Shown piece after piece: positions 1 to 11,175 of a stretch of DNA of 64,000 nt. The stretch comes from Brachypodium distachyon (Eukaryota > Streptophyta > Magnoliopsida > Poales > Poaceae): contig NC_016131.3 in assembly GCF_000005505.3 (NCBI RefSeq), positions 44,353,355 to 44,417,354 on the forward strand, in the 5' to 3' direction. Under the pieces are notes generated by a model, which saw nothing but the letters and a program-made list of their open reading frames with translations, did no database searches and was not told the origin of the DNA. Each line of letters opens with the position of its first letter. Position 1 is the first letter of the stretch. A program made the translations under genes and the position numbers.

Positions 1-324
1 TGGGATGGACTGATACATGTTAATCTCTCGGTGAAATTGCTGCATCTACCTTTTGAAATATTTGCGTTGAAACGGTCGGAGTGTAGGTCAACTGTTCTGG
101 CTTATGAGATCAGGTCAAGAGACCTTTTTCTGATAGAACAAAATCTCAAAATTCAGAGACAGAGATTAGTTGGGCCATTGACATCTGGAGAATTGAAAGA
201 AAAAAAAAGATTATTTCGTCAAGTACAAAGACCGTCATGTGTAGCGTAATTAATTTCCTCAGTCATCTCCTCATCCATCCTTTTTTTCAGAATCATCCAA
301 CCTTATTTATTTGTATTCAGATTA

Positions 325-437
325 GGCTGGTCATAGTGGGGAGTAACATACTTTCCTCATTAATAACATGACACATCACCAAAATTGCTTAGTTGTCACT
401 TTAGTTACCACATTTGTTACTCCCACTATGACTAGTC
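325..437. mobile_element. Small Tourist/Harbinger-like MITE
   Basis: The two ends are inverted copies: the left reads GGCTGGTCATAGTGGG and the right, reverse-complemented, GACTAGTCATAGTGGG. The element is 113 bp, AT-rich inside, and has no coding capacity. This end sequence resembles cereal MITEs whose tips carry the phrase CATAGTGGGAGTAAC. The flanking target duplication is not exact, so the superfamily is a guess. Confidence 0.6.
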
Positions 438-641
438 TATGTGGGCACGGAACATTCCCCTGGATCCAAGCCATCTGGTTGTCTTGGTTAATTTTGTGGC
501 TTTGTGCTTTTACAAAGCAATTATGTTTAAAGAATATCTTTGAACTTCCTTTAAGCTTCTTGTTTGTGCAGCCTTACTTCTGATATATGCACATTTGGTA
601 AAGTGGATTGATTAAACACTTCAAGGTTTGTTAAAGAAAAG

Positions 642-1005
642 ACTAAATTTTAGAGAACCACACATTTTGGTGTCTACGGTATCACATAACCATACTTGTG
701 ACTAATTTTCTCCGAGAACCACAACCCATGATGCTGTTCTTTTTAAATAACCAAAATCTGTTATTTAATGGGTTTGACAGCGTTTCCGAAATGTGTGGTC
801 CACATGTCACATGCCACGTCACATCTGACCCAACCCGTTAACATGGTCTTTTTTCTCCCCTGCCTATCCAACTCATATGGCATGTGGTCTATAACGCTAT
901 CAAACCTACTAAACTTGCAGATGTCGGTTATTTGATAAGAACTGTCTCAAGAGTTGTGGCTACGACAAAATTAGCCACAAGTATGGTTTTGTGACACCAT
1001 TGTCT
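642..1005. mobile_element. Mutator-like foldback MITE (364 bp)
   Basis: A perfect 9-bp direct repeat AAAGAAAAG flanks the element at 633-641 and 1006-1014. The two arms fold on each other: CATAACCATACTTGTGACTA in the left arm pairs with the inverted copy of TAGCCACAAGTATGGTTTTG in the right arm. A 9-bp target duplication with long imperfect inverted arms is characteristic of Mutator-type MITEs. The left arm is about 30 bp longer than the right. It sits inside tandem-repeat unit A. Confidence 0.75.
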
Positions 1006-1219
1006 AAAGAAAAGGTGTTTATGGCTCTAAAAGATGTGACTAGCAAGTCACTGAATTTCAAGACTTGATGCATAACTACTGCTGAAGATACTTTATGAAG
1101 GCCAAATTGCTAATATATTGGCAAAAGAATGGATTGTTAGAGAGTGAGCCTAATTCACTTGGTTGAGATAGCGGTTGCACAATCTCATCACCCACGGATG
1201 CAAATCTATGTTTCTATTT

Positions 1220-1361
1220 GAGTAAATTTTAAAGAACCACAGTTCTTGGGGCACGCTTCTCACAGAACCACACATTGCGTTAATTTTCTCGCAAAAATTA
1301 ACAAAATGTATTGTTCTGTGAGAAGACTGCCTCGAGAACTATGGTTACTTAAAATTTACTC
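1220..1361. mobile_element. Palindromic Mutator-like MITE (142 bp)
   Basis: The element is nearly one long hairpin: it opens with GAGTAAATTTTAAAGAACCA and closes with the inverse, TACTTAAAATTTACTC. An exact 9-bp target duplication TTTCTATTT lies at 1211-1219 and 1362-1370. Its tip (TAAATTTTA-AGAACCACA) is related to the tip of the element at 642-1005, so the two probably belong to one family mobilised by the same transposase. Confidence 0.85.
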
Positions 1362-1734
1362 TTTCTATTTTATAATATAGGGTTCTCCCTCACATCTTCC
1401 TAAAAAAAGAAAGAATGGACTGGTCTTATGGTCATTGCCCAAGGCTTTGCATTAAGTCTTAAAAACAAAAAAGAAATATTTGATCTTTATTTTTGTATGC
1501 AGAGTCCGGGGGCAATATATCTTCCATTCTCTAATTCTGTTTTAATGAAGTCAAAGATGCATTGCCATTTGCCCAACTGTGCACTGATTAAGCACTTCCG
1601 GGTTTCTTAAAGGAAAAGATGCTTCAGGCCCTAGAAGGTCTCAATAGCAAGGCAATGGATTTCAGGACTTGATGCATAAGCTATTGTTGAATATACTTTC
1701 TAAAAGCCAAACTGCTGAATATATTGACAAAAAG

Positions 1735-2504
1735 TGATGCGCCCCTTGGCTGCTGGGGGTGGCCCGATCTTTCGGTGAGATGGATAACTACGATTTGGGG
1801 CAATCGCTACACCAACTCCCTGTGGTTATTGACAGAACCGAAGGCGCCGTCAACCTGAACACGAAGTTCCAATCCCTGCTAGCAATCGAGAACAAGCAAG
1901 AATCGAGATAAGGCAATCTAAAATTGCAAATAAAGATGAAGTACAGCAGTCTCAAGGAGACGAGTAACAAGGTGGGATTGCGATAGCGGTTCTTCCAGTA
2001 GGTCTAGCCGACACTAGTGGTGAAGCCTGAAGTTGCAGCAATGCTAACTTATCTAAACAAAACCCAACCAGCCAAAGGAGGTGGTGGCTGCACTTATATA
2101 GAAGGTGGGAGGTGGAAGAGAGCTAGGGTTTCAGATTCTAAGATGGGCTTGGCTGTTACATGGCCTTGGGCCCATTAGAAGTGCAAGTGGCAGCCCAAGC
2201 ATCTCTTCTCTTCCCATGACTTTAAGTGGCTGCAGCTTCTCGTATTCTCATGGTACTTGCTGCACCGTTTCCTATCGCACGCGTGCCGTCATCCTCGAAG
2301 TTCGACTCGCTCCCATTTCTTGTGTCACGGCTCGGTCCTTCATTCCTAATCAACACAAGAGCATCTGATTTAGGCAGCACCATATTCTCATTTGGATTGC
2401 CCATAGTACAAAGAAACGAAAGTACCTGATAATTGAGTTGGCGCGCATGAGTAATCGGTCCTTGTAATGCCGCGGTTGTATCTGTGGGGTGGATGTCCTC
2501 ATCA
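1735..2504 (-). repeat. 3' LTR of the gypsy element (770 bp)
   Basis: This aligns along its whole length with 8457-9280. It lacks 54 bp present in the other LTR, lost after GGGGCA near 1801. A three-base GCA match at the junction suggests slippage or microhomology-mediated loss. The end of the pol reading frame (to 2222) lies within it. Confidence 0.93.
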
Positions 2505-5500
2505 TCCTCCCCTTCTTGAAATGGAGTCGTCCGCGACACCATCTCATCATCCTCGCCCAAGTAGGGCTTCAAATCTGCAATGTTAAATGTGGAACTAACC
2601 CCACCATAATCTGCAGGCAGCTCAAGTTGATATGCATTATCATTTATTTTTGCTAGAACCTTGAAAGGGCCAGCAGCACGAGGCATGAGTTTAGAACTAC
2701 GCAAATCAAGAAACCGGTCCTTTCTTAAGTGTAACCAAACAAGATCACCGGGTTGAAAACAACCTCTTTTCTCCCTCTATCACCAGCAAGTTTATACTTG
2801 TCATTCATACGCTCAATGTTGGCTTTAGTGGTCTCATGTAATTTTAGAATCATTTCAGCCCGTGCACTAGCATCAAGATTAATCTTTTCAGTAGTTGGAA
2901 GGGGCAGCAAATCAACGGGTGCACGAGGAATAAAACAATAGACAACTTCAAAAGGACATAACTTAGTAGTAGAATGCAACGAACGATTATAAGCAAATTC
3001 AACACGAGGCAAGCATTCTTCTCACAATTTTAAGTTTTTCTTTAAAACAACCCTAAGCATGGTAGACAAAGTTCTATTTACAACTTCAGTTTGTCCATCA
3101 GTTTGGGGATGACAAGTAGTGCTAAACAATAATTTTGTCCTCCAATTTTGCCCAAAAACACCTCCAAAAGTGGCTCAAGAATTTGTTGTCCCAATTTGAA
3201 ACTATAGTGTTGGGCACACCATGCAAGCGTACAACTTCACGAAAGAAAAGATCGGCAACATGTGTGGCATTATCACTCTTGTGGCAAGGAATAAAATGAG
3301 CCATTTTTGAAAATCTGTCCACGACAACAAATATGCTATCCCTCCTCTTCTTAGTTCTAGGTAATCTCAACACAAAATTCATTGATATATCTTCCCAGGG
3401 AACATTAGGGACAGGGAGAGGCATATATAAACCATGAGAATTGAGTCGTGACTTAGCTTTTTGGCATGTGGTGCAGCGAGCAATGAATCTCTCAACATCC
3501 CGTCTCATCCGAGGCCAAAAGAAATGAGTAGCGAGCACATCCTCTGTCTTCTTCACTCCGAAGTGACCCATTAAACCTCCTCCATGCGCCTCATGCAACA
3601 ACAAAAAACGAACGGAACTGTCTGGGATGCATAGCTTGTTAGCACGGAACACAAATCCATCATCAATGATGAACTTGTTCCAAGTCTTGCCCTCTCTACA
3701 ATGCTGCAAAACATCTTTAAAATCTGCATCTTGCACATATTGTTCTTTGATGGTCTCCAAACCAAAGATTTTGAAGTCAAGTTGTGAAAGCATGGTATAA
3801 CGGCGTGATAAAGCATCAGCAATAACATTGTCCTTCCCTTCTTGTGTTTGATTACATAGGGAAAGACTCAATGAATTCAACCCATTTAGCATGCCTACGG
3901 TTCAGTTTTGCTTGGCTGTGAATATGCTTCAAAGATTCATGACCTGAGTGTATAACAAATTCTTTGGGCCATAAATAATGTTGCCTTGTTTCGAGGGTTC
4001 GAATTAGAGCATATAATTCTTTGTCATAAGTAGAATAGTTCAAAGCAGGCCCTCCTAATTTCTCACTAAAGTAAGTAACAGGTTTGCCCTCTTGTAATAA
4101 CACACCTCCCAAACCAATTCCACTAGCATCACATTCAAGCTCAAAGGTTTTGTTAAAATCAGAAAGTTGGAGTAAAGGAGCATGTCTCAACTTATCTTTC
4201 AATATGCTGAACGCCTCTTCTTGCGTAGGTCCCCAAACAAAGGGAACATCCTTCTTTGTGAGCTCATTTAGAGGGGCAGCAATGGTGCTGAAATCCCTCA
4301 CGAAGAGCCGATAGAATCCAGCGAGGCCAAGAAAACTCCTCACTTGAGTGACCGTCTTCGGCGGTGGCCAGCTTTGGATGGCTTCAACTTTGGCGTTGTC
4401 CACTTCAATTCCCTGCGGTGTCACAACATAGCCAAGAAAAAAACTCGATCCGTGCAGAAGGTGCACTTGTCAAGGTTACCAAACAAGCGTGCGGTCCATA
4501 AGGCATCAAAAACAGCATGCAAGTGATTTAAATGATCCTCTAAAGACTTGCTGTAGATCAAGATATCATCAAAGTAAACTACCACAAAACGTCCAATAAA
4601 AGACCGTAAAACCTCATTCATTAGTCACATAAAGGTGCTGGGGGCATTCGTCAAACCAAAAGGCATAACTAGCCACTCATGGAGACCGAATTTAGTTTTA
4701 AAGTCAGTTTTCCATTCATCTCCAAGCCTCATACGGATCTGGTGGTAACCACTATGCAAATCAACCTTAGAGAACATGGTAGAGCCGCTCAACTCATCAA
4801 GCATGTCATCTAATCGTGGAATTGGATGGCGGTAGCGAATGGTAATATTGTTGATAGCTCTACAATCAACACACATGCGGGAGGATCCATCTTTCTTTGG
4901 TACCAAAAGAATAGGGACAGCACATGGACTAAGAGACTCACGAATGTAACCTTTGTCGAGCAGCTCCTGCACTTGTCGCTGAATCTCCTTTGTCTCCTTG
5001 GGGTTGGTACGGTATGGCGCTCTATTGGGAAGTGCATCCCCGGGAATCAAATCAATTTGGTGCTCTATCCCACGGACCGGTGGTAATCCTGGTGGTGTCT
5101 CTTGTGGAAAGACATTCTCGAACTTCTGCAAAAGGTTAGCAACGGCAGGGGGCAAAGAGGAAGGCAGATCCTCGAGCTAAAACAAAACCTCTTTGCAAAT
5201 AATGGCATAGCAAGTAGAGACACAAGTGTCAAGTTCAGAAATATCAGATTTGGTAGCAAGCAAACATGTACCCTTTAAACGAATCTCATTACCGAGTTTA
5301 GGTTCAGATCTGGGTGCACTCGTTTGCCCTATAAATTCTTTAGCAACAATTTAATTTTCACTTTTAGCTTTGGCCAGATTTTTAGCTCTACTAGCCCGAG
5401 AAAGATCATCCTTTAAAATCTGTTCAGGAGTCATTGGTTTGAGGCCAATCTTCTTTCCATTATGCACAAGAGAGTACTGGTTAGTTCTACCATCATGAAT

Positions 5501-5797
5501 TGACTCTCTATCATATTGCCAAGGTCTACCAAGTAACAAGGTACATGCTTGCATAGGTACAACATCACAATCAACAAAATTAGCACATGTACCAATTGCA
5601 AAATGTGCACGAACAGTTCGGGCTACCTTGACCTTACCACTGTTATTGAACCATTGGACATAATAGGGATAGGGGTGCGGCCTGGTTGTGAGAGCAAGCT
5701 TCTCAACCAATTCCAAACTAGCCAAGTTGTTGCAACTCCCTCCATCAATGATGATACGGACGGCCCGCTCCTTGATAACGCCACGTGTTTGGAACAA
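2222..5797 (-). pseudogene. pol: Decayed gypsy pol: protease, RT, RNase H, integrase
   Basis: Read right to left, the pieces are: protease-like (5351-5797, with IIDGGSCNNLAS and LLGRPW); reverse transcriptase (4421-5155, with [27 protein letters not shown] and the catalytic YFDD); RNase H (3852-4466, with [14 protein letters not shown]); and integrase (3122-3892, with an HHCC finger ending CTTCQKAK, then [13 protein letters not shown]). The integrase C-terminus continues through 2725-3012 and 2222-2704. Lesions include in-frame stops at 5351-5353, about 5177 and 4625-4627 (CGA to TGA, a CpG-type change), a frameshift in the A run near 4440, a lost base near 3855, and further shifts near 3130 and 2715. 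The last segment crosses the polypurine tract into the LTR. Confidence 0.93.
2505..2517 (-). promoter_or_regulatory. Polypurine tract (plus-strand primer site)
   Basis: Read on the minus strand the bases directly before the 3' LTR are AAGAAGGGGAGGA, all purine, followed by the LTR start TGATGAGGAC. Position and composition are those of an LTR-retrotransposon polypurine tract. It lies inside the pol reading frame. Confidence 0.85.
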
Positions 5798-7260
5798 GTT
5801 GTTAACACACGTTGGGTGACAAGGCTCTTGTATTGATCAGCGTGTTCAGCACCCATCATCTCCATTTCTTGCTCAGCGGTGCCCTCCGTTTGCTCTTGGT
5901 CAACAATCAAAGCATAGGTGTCCTCATCAAGGTCACTAGCTGAATCGTAGCCCCCATCTTCATGAATAATCATCACACGTTTGGTAGGGCAATCCTTGCG
6001 GAAATGACCATAACCCTTGCATTGGTGGCATTGCACATCTCCTGTTCGTCCCGTGGAGCCTATAGATGATGTGCTCGGGGTTGGGGCAGCCGGCATGCTT
6101 TTAGTCGTAGTTGGGGACGCCGTAATCGAACGTGGTTGCCAGGAGCTTATTTTGTTGGAGGAGGTGGTTGCAGCAGCCGTGCGAGTAAGAGGGGCTGAAG
6201 TGGTGCGTGGCGTCCACGAAGTAGTGCGACCTGCAGAAATGTTAGTCCTTGTTTTCGGTTGGCGGTCCTGCACTTCACGTCCAGCTTTGCAAGCAAGATG
6301 GAATAAACGAGTGATATTATTGTACTCCTTATAATCAAGTATGGTTTGAATATCCCTGTTCAACCCACCTACGAACCTAGCCATCATGGCCTCATCATCT
6401 TCAATGATAGCACAACGGATCATTCCTGTTTGCAGCTCTTGATAATAATCTTCTACAGATTTAGAGCCTTGATTTAAACGTTGCAGCTTGCCTAGCATTT
6501 CTCGTTGATAGAAAGGAGGTACAAATCGAGCTCTCATGGCACGTTTTAACGTATCCCAAGTGGTGGGAATATTATTAGCATGCAACCTACAATGTTCATT
6601 CCACCACGTTGAAGCAAAACAGTAACTCCCAAACAACGGTCCTAACTTTTCTATCTTCAGGAAAGTCATGCAAGTGAACCGTTGTTCTACCTCTAGTTCC
6701 CAAGTAAGGTAAGCATCAGGGTCATAGCGACCCTCAAATGGCAGCATAGAAAACTTAACCTTAGGGACATCAAAATCATCATGTACCTCCCGACGTGGCC
6801 CCATACCATGTTGGTTATGATGCAGCCGACGAGGTTGGCGGTCGTTGATGCGGTTGGTGTCTCGTGGGTCCTCTGAATCAGCAGCATAATCGGAATCGTC
6901 GGAGGCCGCCATGTCCTCACCATGTCCTGCAGGAACTCCAGTGCAGGATGCAGCACCTTGTTGCGCCGTTTCAGTGCGAAGGGCGCGAGGGCAACCAGCT
7001 GGAGGTGGTCGTTGTGGTTGTTACTGAGGTGGGGGCTGCCGGTGTGTTCCATCCATGCGAGCAAGGAGGGTATCAAACTTGGTATTCATTTCTCGCATGC
7101 TCGCATCCAAACCGTCCAACCGACCATCTAGTCGTGTGACGGTGGCAGCATGTGTCTTTTTCATGTCCGTGACATGGGTGGACAACCAATTGATGTCATC
7201 ATGCACCTTGCATGAGCGAGGGGTGAGGTCATCGCCGCTGTTCTCTCCAAGGCCTGCCAT
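5798..7260 (-). pseudogene. gag: Decayed gypsy gag
   Basis: The likely start is the ATG at 7258-7260 (MAGLGENSGDD), followed by a heptad-like helix. An in-frame TAA at 7021-7023 interrupts it. The frame then reopens and carries the capsid-like domain (WELEVEQRF, WWNEHC, FVPPFYQREML, LNQGSKSVEDYYQEL) and a CCHC zinc knuckle, CHQCKGYGHFRKDC, near 6000. A one-base loss near 5800 throws gag out of frame with the downstream protease, so the intact ancestor probably made one gag-pol polyprotein. Gag packages genomic RNA; the zinc knuckle binds nucleic acid. Confidence 0.9.
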
Positions 7261-8149
7261 GGTTAGTGCAAACAAGGAAAAAAAGCACAAATACAAAGCT
7301 CCTATGCACAAGTGGGATGTGGGGAAAAATGCTCTCAACACTCGTGCCGTTTCACAATGCTTACAAGTTCTTACCATGCAGCAGGGGGTGAATTAGTAAC
7401 CAACGGTGTCTCACCACGAAGAAGATTGGATAAGCGATTGCCAAGAGACACAAAACTCTGCACAAAGTCGTTTAAAGTGGAGCTTGGGTGGCTGATATTA
7501 GTAGCAAGGATAAGCAATGAACAAATAGCAATACAAAGTTGATAATATGCTCACAAATGCTAGTCCTAGCTGCTGGACTTCGAGTAGTACAAGTAGGATA
7601 AGAATCTAAGCCCAGATGCTGAAATGAAAGGCCGAAAACACGAGCACAAGAACTCAAATTCGAAGATTTTCCCGAAATGTCCAGTAGGGTATTTTTGGGT
7701 TTTGACCCTCTTGCCGAGCTCTGATTGAGCTGAAATTTTAATGGTAGCTTCCTGATATGGTCCTTGATTTTACAGAATTTTTCCAGATTTTTCTAGCCAC
7801 TTTGAATTTTCGAGCCCAAAAGCAATTTTGACCAAATTTGCCTCTGGTTTTGGGCCGAAATTTTTCTTTTTGATAAAGGGGAACCAAGCTCAGATCTCTT
7901 ATATTTGCTTCTTTAACACAGGGAAACAACTTTCTCACTCACAAATTTTGGGTAGAAAGAGCAGGGGTAAAAAGCCCAAAAGCAGCTCTCTCTCTCTCTT
8001 TCTATCTCTCTAGTCTTTGACTTTCTCAGATCCACGGTGGCTGCGATTGATGGGGGTGATTTTGTGGTGTTGGATGAGTGATTTGGCAGCGGTGGATGGG
8101 GAAAACGTGGGTGGTAGAAGATCGGGTGAAGTGGTGGGGTGTGGTGGCA

Positions 8150-8210
8150 GCAAGAACTCCAAGAACACGAAGAACTCGAAGAACACGAAGAACAGGAAAA
8201 CAAAAGGGGT
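8150..8210. repeat. 9-bp tandem repeat in the gypsy leader
   Basis: About five copies of a unit near AAGAACWCS (for example AAGAACACG, AAGAACTCG) lie in the region between the 5' LTR and gag. It is simple-sequence expansion with no visible coding role in the element's sense direction. Confidence 0.7.
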
Positions 8211-8442
8211 AAGATCTGGTAGAAAACAAATCCAACTCGAACCAACCTAGTCCAGCAACTTGACACGAAGAGTGCAGCAACAAATCAACAAAGCAATAGC
8301 TAAATCGAACATGCACGGCTCAGATCTGGTGCTAGAACAAGGTAGCTGAACAACAATATTTTTGTGGGGCTTTTTCTGCACTGTAGGTAGAAGAAGAATA
8401 GTAAACTAAGGGATAACTGAAATTTCTCACCGAGCAACTTGA

Positions 8443-8454
8443 GCTCTGATACCA
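8443..8454 (-). promoter_or_regulatory. Primer binding site, tRNA-iMet
   Basis: On the minus strand the bases TGGTATCAGAGC begin two bases inside the 5' LTR edge. This matches the sequence complementary to the 3' end of plant initiator tRNA-Met, the usual minus-strand DNA primer of Ty3/gypsy and Copia elements in plants. Confidence 0.92.
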
Positions 8455-8456
8455 CT

Positions 8457-9280
8457 TGATGCGCCCCTTGGCTGTTGGGGGTGGCCCGATCTTTCGGTGA
8501 GATGGATAACTACAATTTGGGGCAGAAATAAACGTTGACGATCCGACTACACCGGACACTAGACAGTGCGCCTTAGCAATCGCTACACCAACTCCCTGTG
8601 GTTATTGACAGAACCGAAGGCGCCATCAACCTGAACACGAAGTTCCAATCCCTGCTAGCAATCGAGAACAAGCAAGAATCGAGATAAGGCAATCTGAAAT
8701 TGCAAATAAAGATGAAGTACAGCAGTCTCAAGGAGACGAGTAACAAGGTGGGGTTCCGATAGCGGTTCTTCCAGTAGGTCTAGCCGACACTAGTGGTGAA
8801 GCCTGAAGTTGCAGCAATGCTAACTTATCTAAACAAAACCCAACCAGCCAAAGGAGTTGGTGACTGCACTTATATAGAGGGTGGGAGGTGGAAGAGAGCT
8901 AGGGTTTCAGATTCTAAGATGGGCTTGGCTGTTACATGGTCTTGGGCCCATTAGAAGTGCAAGTGGCAGCCCAAGCATCTCTTCTCTTCCCTTGACTTTA
9001 AGTGGCTGCAGCTTCTCGTATTCTCATGGTACTTGCTGCACCGTTTCCTATCGCACGCGTGCCGTCATCTTCGAAGTTCGACTCGCTCCCATTCCTTGTG
9101 TCACGGCTCGGTCCTTCATTCCTAATCAACATAAGAGCATCTGATTTAGGCAGCACCATATTCTCATTTGGATTGCCCATAGTACAAAAAAACGGAAGTA
9201 CCTGATAATTGAGTTGGCGCGCACGAGTAATCGGTCCTTGTAATGCCGCGGTTGTATACATCGGATGGATGTCTTCGTCA
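8457..9280 (-). repeat. 5' LTR of the gypsy element (824 bp)
   Basis: This is the longer, more complete LTR. It retains the 54 bp missing from the left copy, including GAAATAAACGTTGACG. It should hold the element's promoter and polyadenylation signals, which I did not map. Confidence 0.93.
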
Positions 9281-11175
9281 AAAAGTATTTATGCCTGTGG
9301 CCCAATATTTTACACTAAGTGTTTACAACCAAGAAAAAAAAGTTTGATATTTTTCATATGCGGAGCCGGAAGCATCCATTTTCTAAAAAGCATTACTTAA
9401 GTCAAAACATACATGGCCATTTGCCCATTTGGCCAATACGACGGCCAACTGCGTACTGATTAAGTTTACTGTTGAATATATATTGGCAGACCCCCGCCAA
9501 AAAAAAATATCGATAGAAAAATAAAAGTAATGATTTATGTCTATTGCCCAAAGTTTTGCAATTGAGTTGCAACCTGAAGTATGACGCAGATGCGACCAAA
9601 GGCCAATCCATTAGCTTTTTTCCTTCACATAATTAGTTAAAAAAATAGTGGACTAATCAAGGCTATTCCAAAAAGATGACAAGGATAAATTATCAATGCT
9701 ATTGCTGATCTTTTACAAAATCTCTTTCGCTTGCGGTGAGCCGTTTGCTGCTTTGCTTCGTCTCCCTGTCCCTGGCCTTTTTTTTGCCGACAGACAGAGA
9801 CATGCTCCTAATCTAACTAAATTGTGTGAGCCATAGAAGAATCTCCGGGTGCTGCAGAATAAATTTCGCCGGCGTGTCGTCGCCTGTCTTACTCTTCTGC
9901 ACGTAGAGACGATTTAGTTCAGGTCGGCGAGAAAAAGGCTAAGATAGTTAACTGAAAGATCGCAATTTCGCAATGCATCTGTCCGCCGTGGCAGCGCGAG
10001 CTTGTTTTGGCTCTGCCATCATGGATGGGTTCACGTCTCCACGACGAGCGCGATGGCTATACGGTGTTTGCGATTTTGTTCAGGCATTATATGGTTTGTC
10101 GTATCTTGCAAATCTTCAGATTTGAAGTTGAGAATGTCTATTCCTCAGTTGATTTGGAAGAGATATTTCTTAGAAGAAGATCATGTTATCTCTTTATATC
10201 GCATGAATTTTCAATGATCAGATCAGGGGATGGTTGACATCAACCTCTATTTTTTTAGATGTGGTTAACATCAACTTAGAAATATTTTCTCCGTTTCATA
10301 AAGATTGACACGGTTTTGCACTAAAGTTAGTTTAAAACCGTGACAATCTTTATGAAACGGAGGGAGCAGCTGTCTGGAATAAATAATGAAACGATTTAAT
10401 ATTTCAACACCTCCTGTATCACTCACTCGTATGTTGCCTTCTAGATGTCCTTTTTATTTTTCGTATATAAGTACTTCCTACAGAAGTGAAGATCAGCAAC
10501 CATCTCAGAGTTTAGGTGAGCCCAGGTGAGCATTGAAGCATCAAGCATGGTAAAGCATTTGATGATTCTTCAGTAAAAAAAAGCATTTGATGATTTGAGT
10601 GAGATTATCTCTCATTCTCTTGATTATGGGAGCCCCTGTTTGCTATATACTTTTAACAGAAATGTTCATGTCTATGAAAAATATCTTTATGCACTCGTTG
10701 CCGAAAAATGTGAAAAATATAATTGAAAAAATAAAAGATAAAAAATGGAAAGAAAAGAAACATGCAAAAAGAACGAAGAGAAAAATGAAAAACAAAAACC
10801 ACTGCTCGCGCTACATGGGCTAGCCCAAGTGACGGATGATGTAGGTGGTCGGTGGCCTAGGCCTTAATGATATAAGGGGCCGCATTGACCCAATAAAGGG
10901 GTGTATCGGGCCAGGAATGGTTTCCTCTGTTGGTGGACAGTGCAACAGTAAACTACGGAAGTTGTACGTAGTAAAGTCCATCCTGGGCAATACGGGCCTC
11001 CCGTTTCACTTACCACGGCTGTGTCACTGTGTGGTTGCTGCCAGTGCCGGGTGCCGCCGGCTCTCGTGTCTCCCCGGACTCCGGAGACAGCTCCTTCGCT
11101 TCTCCTCATTATCGTCGCGGGCTACACGACTGGAGAGGCGCCACGTCTCGCCCGCTCCCCTACTCATCGCCGCCG
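9281..11175. other. Intergenic region upstream of NDC1
   Basis: The left end (9281-9490) is a degenerate copy of the tandem unit seen at 1424-1734, split from it by the gypsy insertion. A small Stowaway lies at 10286-10366. From about 10990 the base composition turns GC-rich, as expected for the 5' leader of the next gene. I see no other gene. Confidence 0.5.
10286..10366. mobile_element. Stowaway-like MITE, short
   Basis: The arms CCGTTTCATAAAGATTG and its inverse CAATCTTTATGAAACGG pair almost perfectly, ending in CTCCG / CGGAGGGAG. The left tip is trimmed compared with the canonical CTCCCTCCG. Confidence 0.8.

Larger units (their letters stand above)
530..1735. repeat. Degenerate tandem repeat, units A and B
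   Basis: Two stretches match with many changes. Unit A runs from about 600 to 1130 and is interrupted by the MITE at 642-1005; unit B runs from about 1424 to 1734. Shared landmarks are GATTAA-CACTTC, AAGACTTGATGCATAA / AGGACTTGATGCATAA, and GCCAAA-TGCT-AATATATTG. A further partial unit lies right of the gypsy element (9281-9490) and possibly another at 9536. No long reading frame is kept, so this is a non-coding or long-dead repeat. Confidence 0.55.
1735..9280 (-). mobile_element. Ty3/gypsy LTR retrotransposon, decayed, nearly full length
   Basis: This 7546-bp element is read on the minus strand. A 5-bp target duplication AAAAG flanks it at 1730-1734 and 9281-9285. The LTRs are 1735-2504 (3' LTR) and 8457-9280 (5' LTR), with ends TGA...TCA in minus orientation. 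By eye they differ at roughly 20-25 positions, about 3%, plus one 54-bp deletion. A primer site for initiator tRNA-Met and a polypurine tract are both present. The gag-pol order protease, RT, RNase H, integrase marks it as Ty3/gypsy. The pol frame runs through the polypurine tract into the 3' LTR, which recalls CRM-type centromeric elements, but I see no clear chromodomain. Many stops and frameshifts mean it cannot make its own proteins. Confidence 0.95.
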
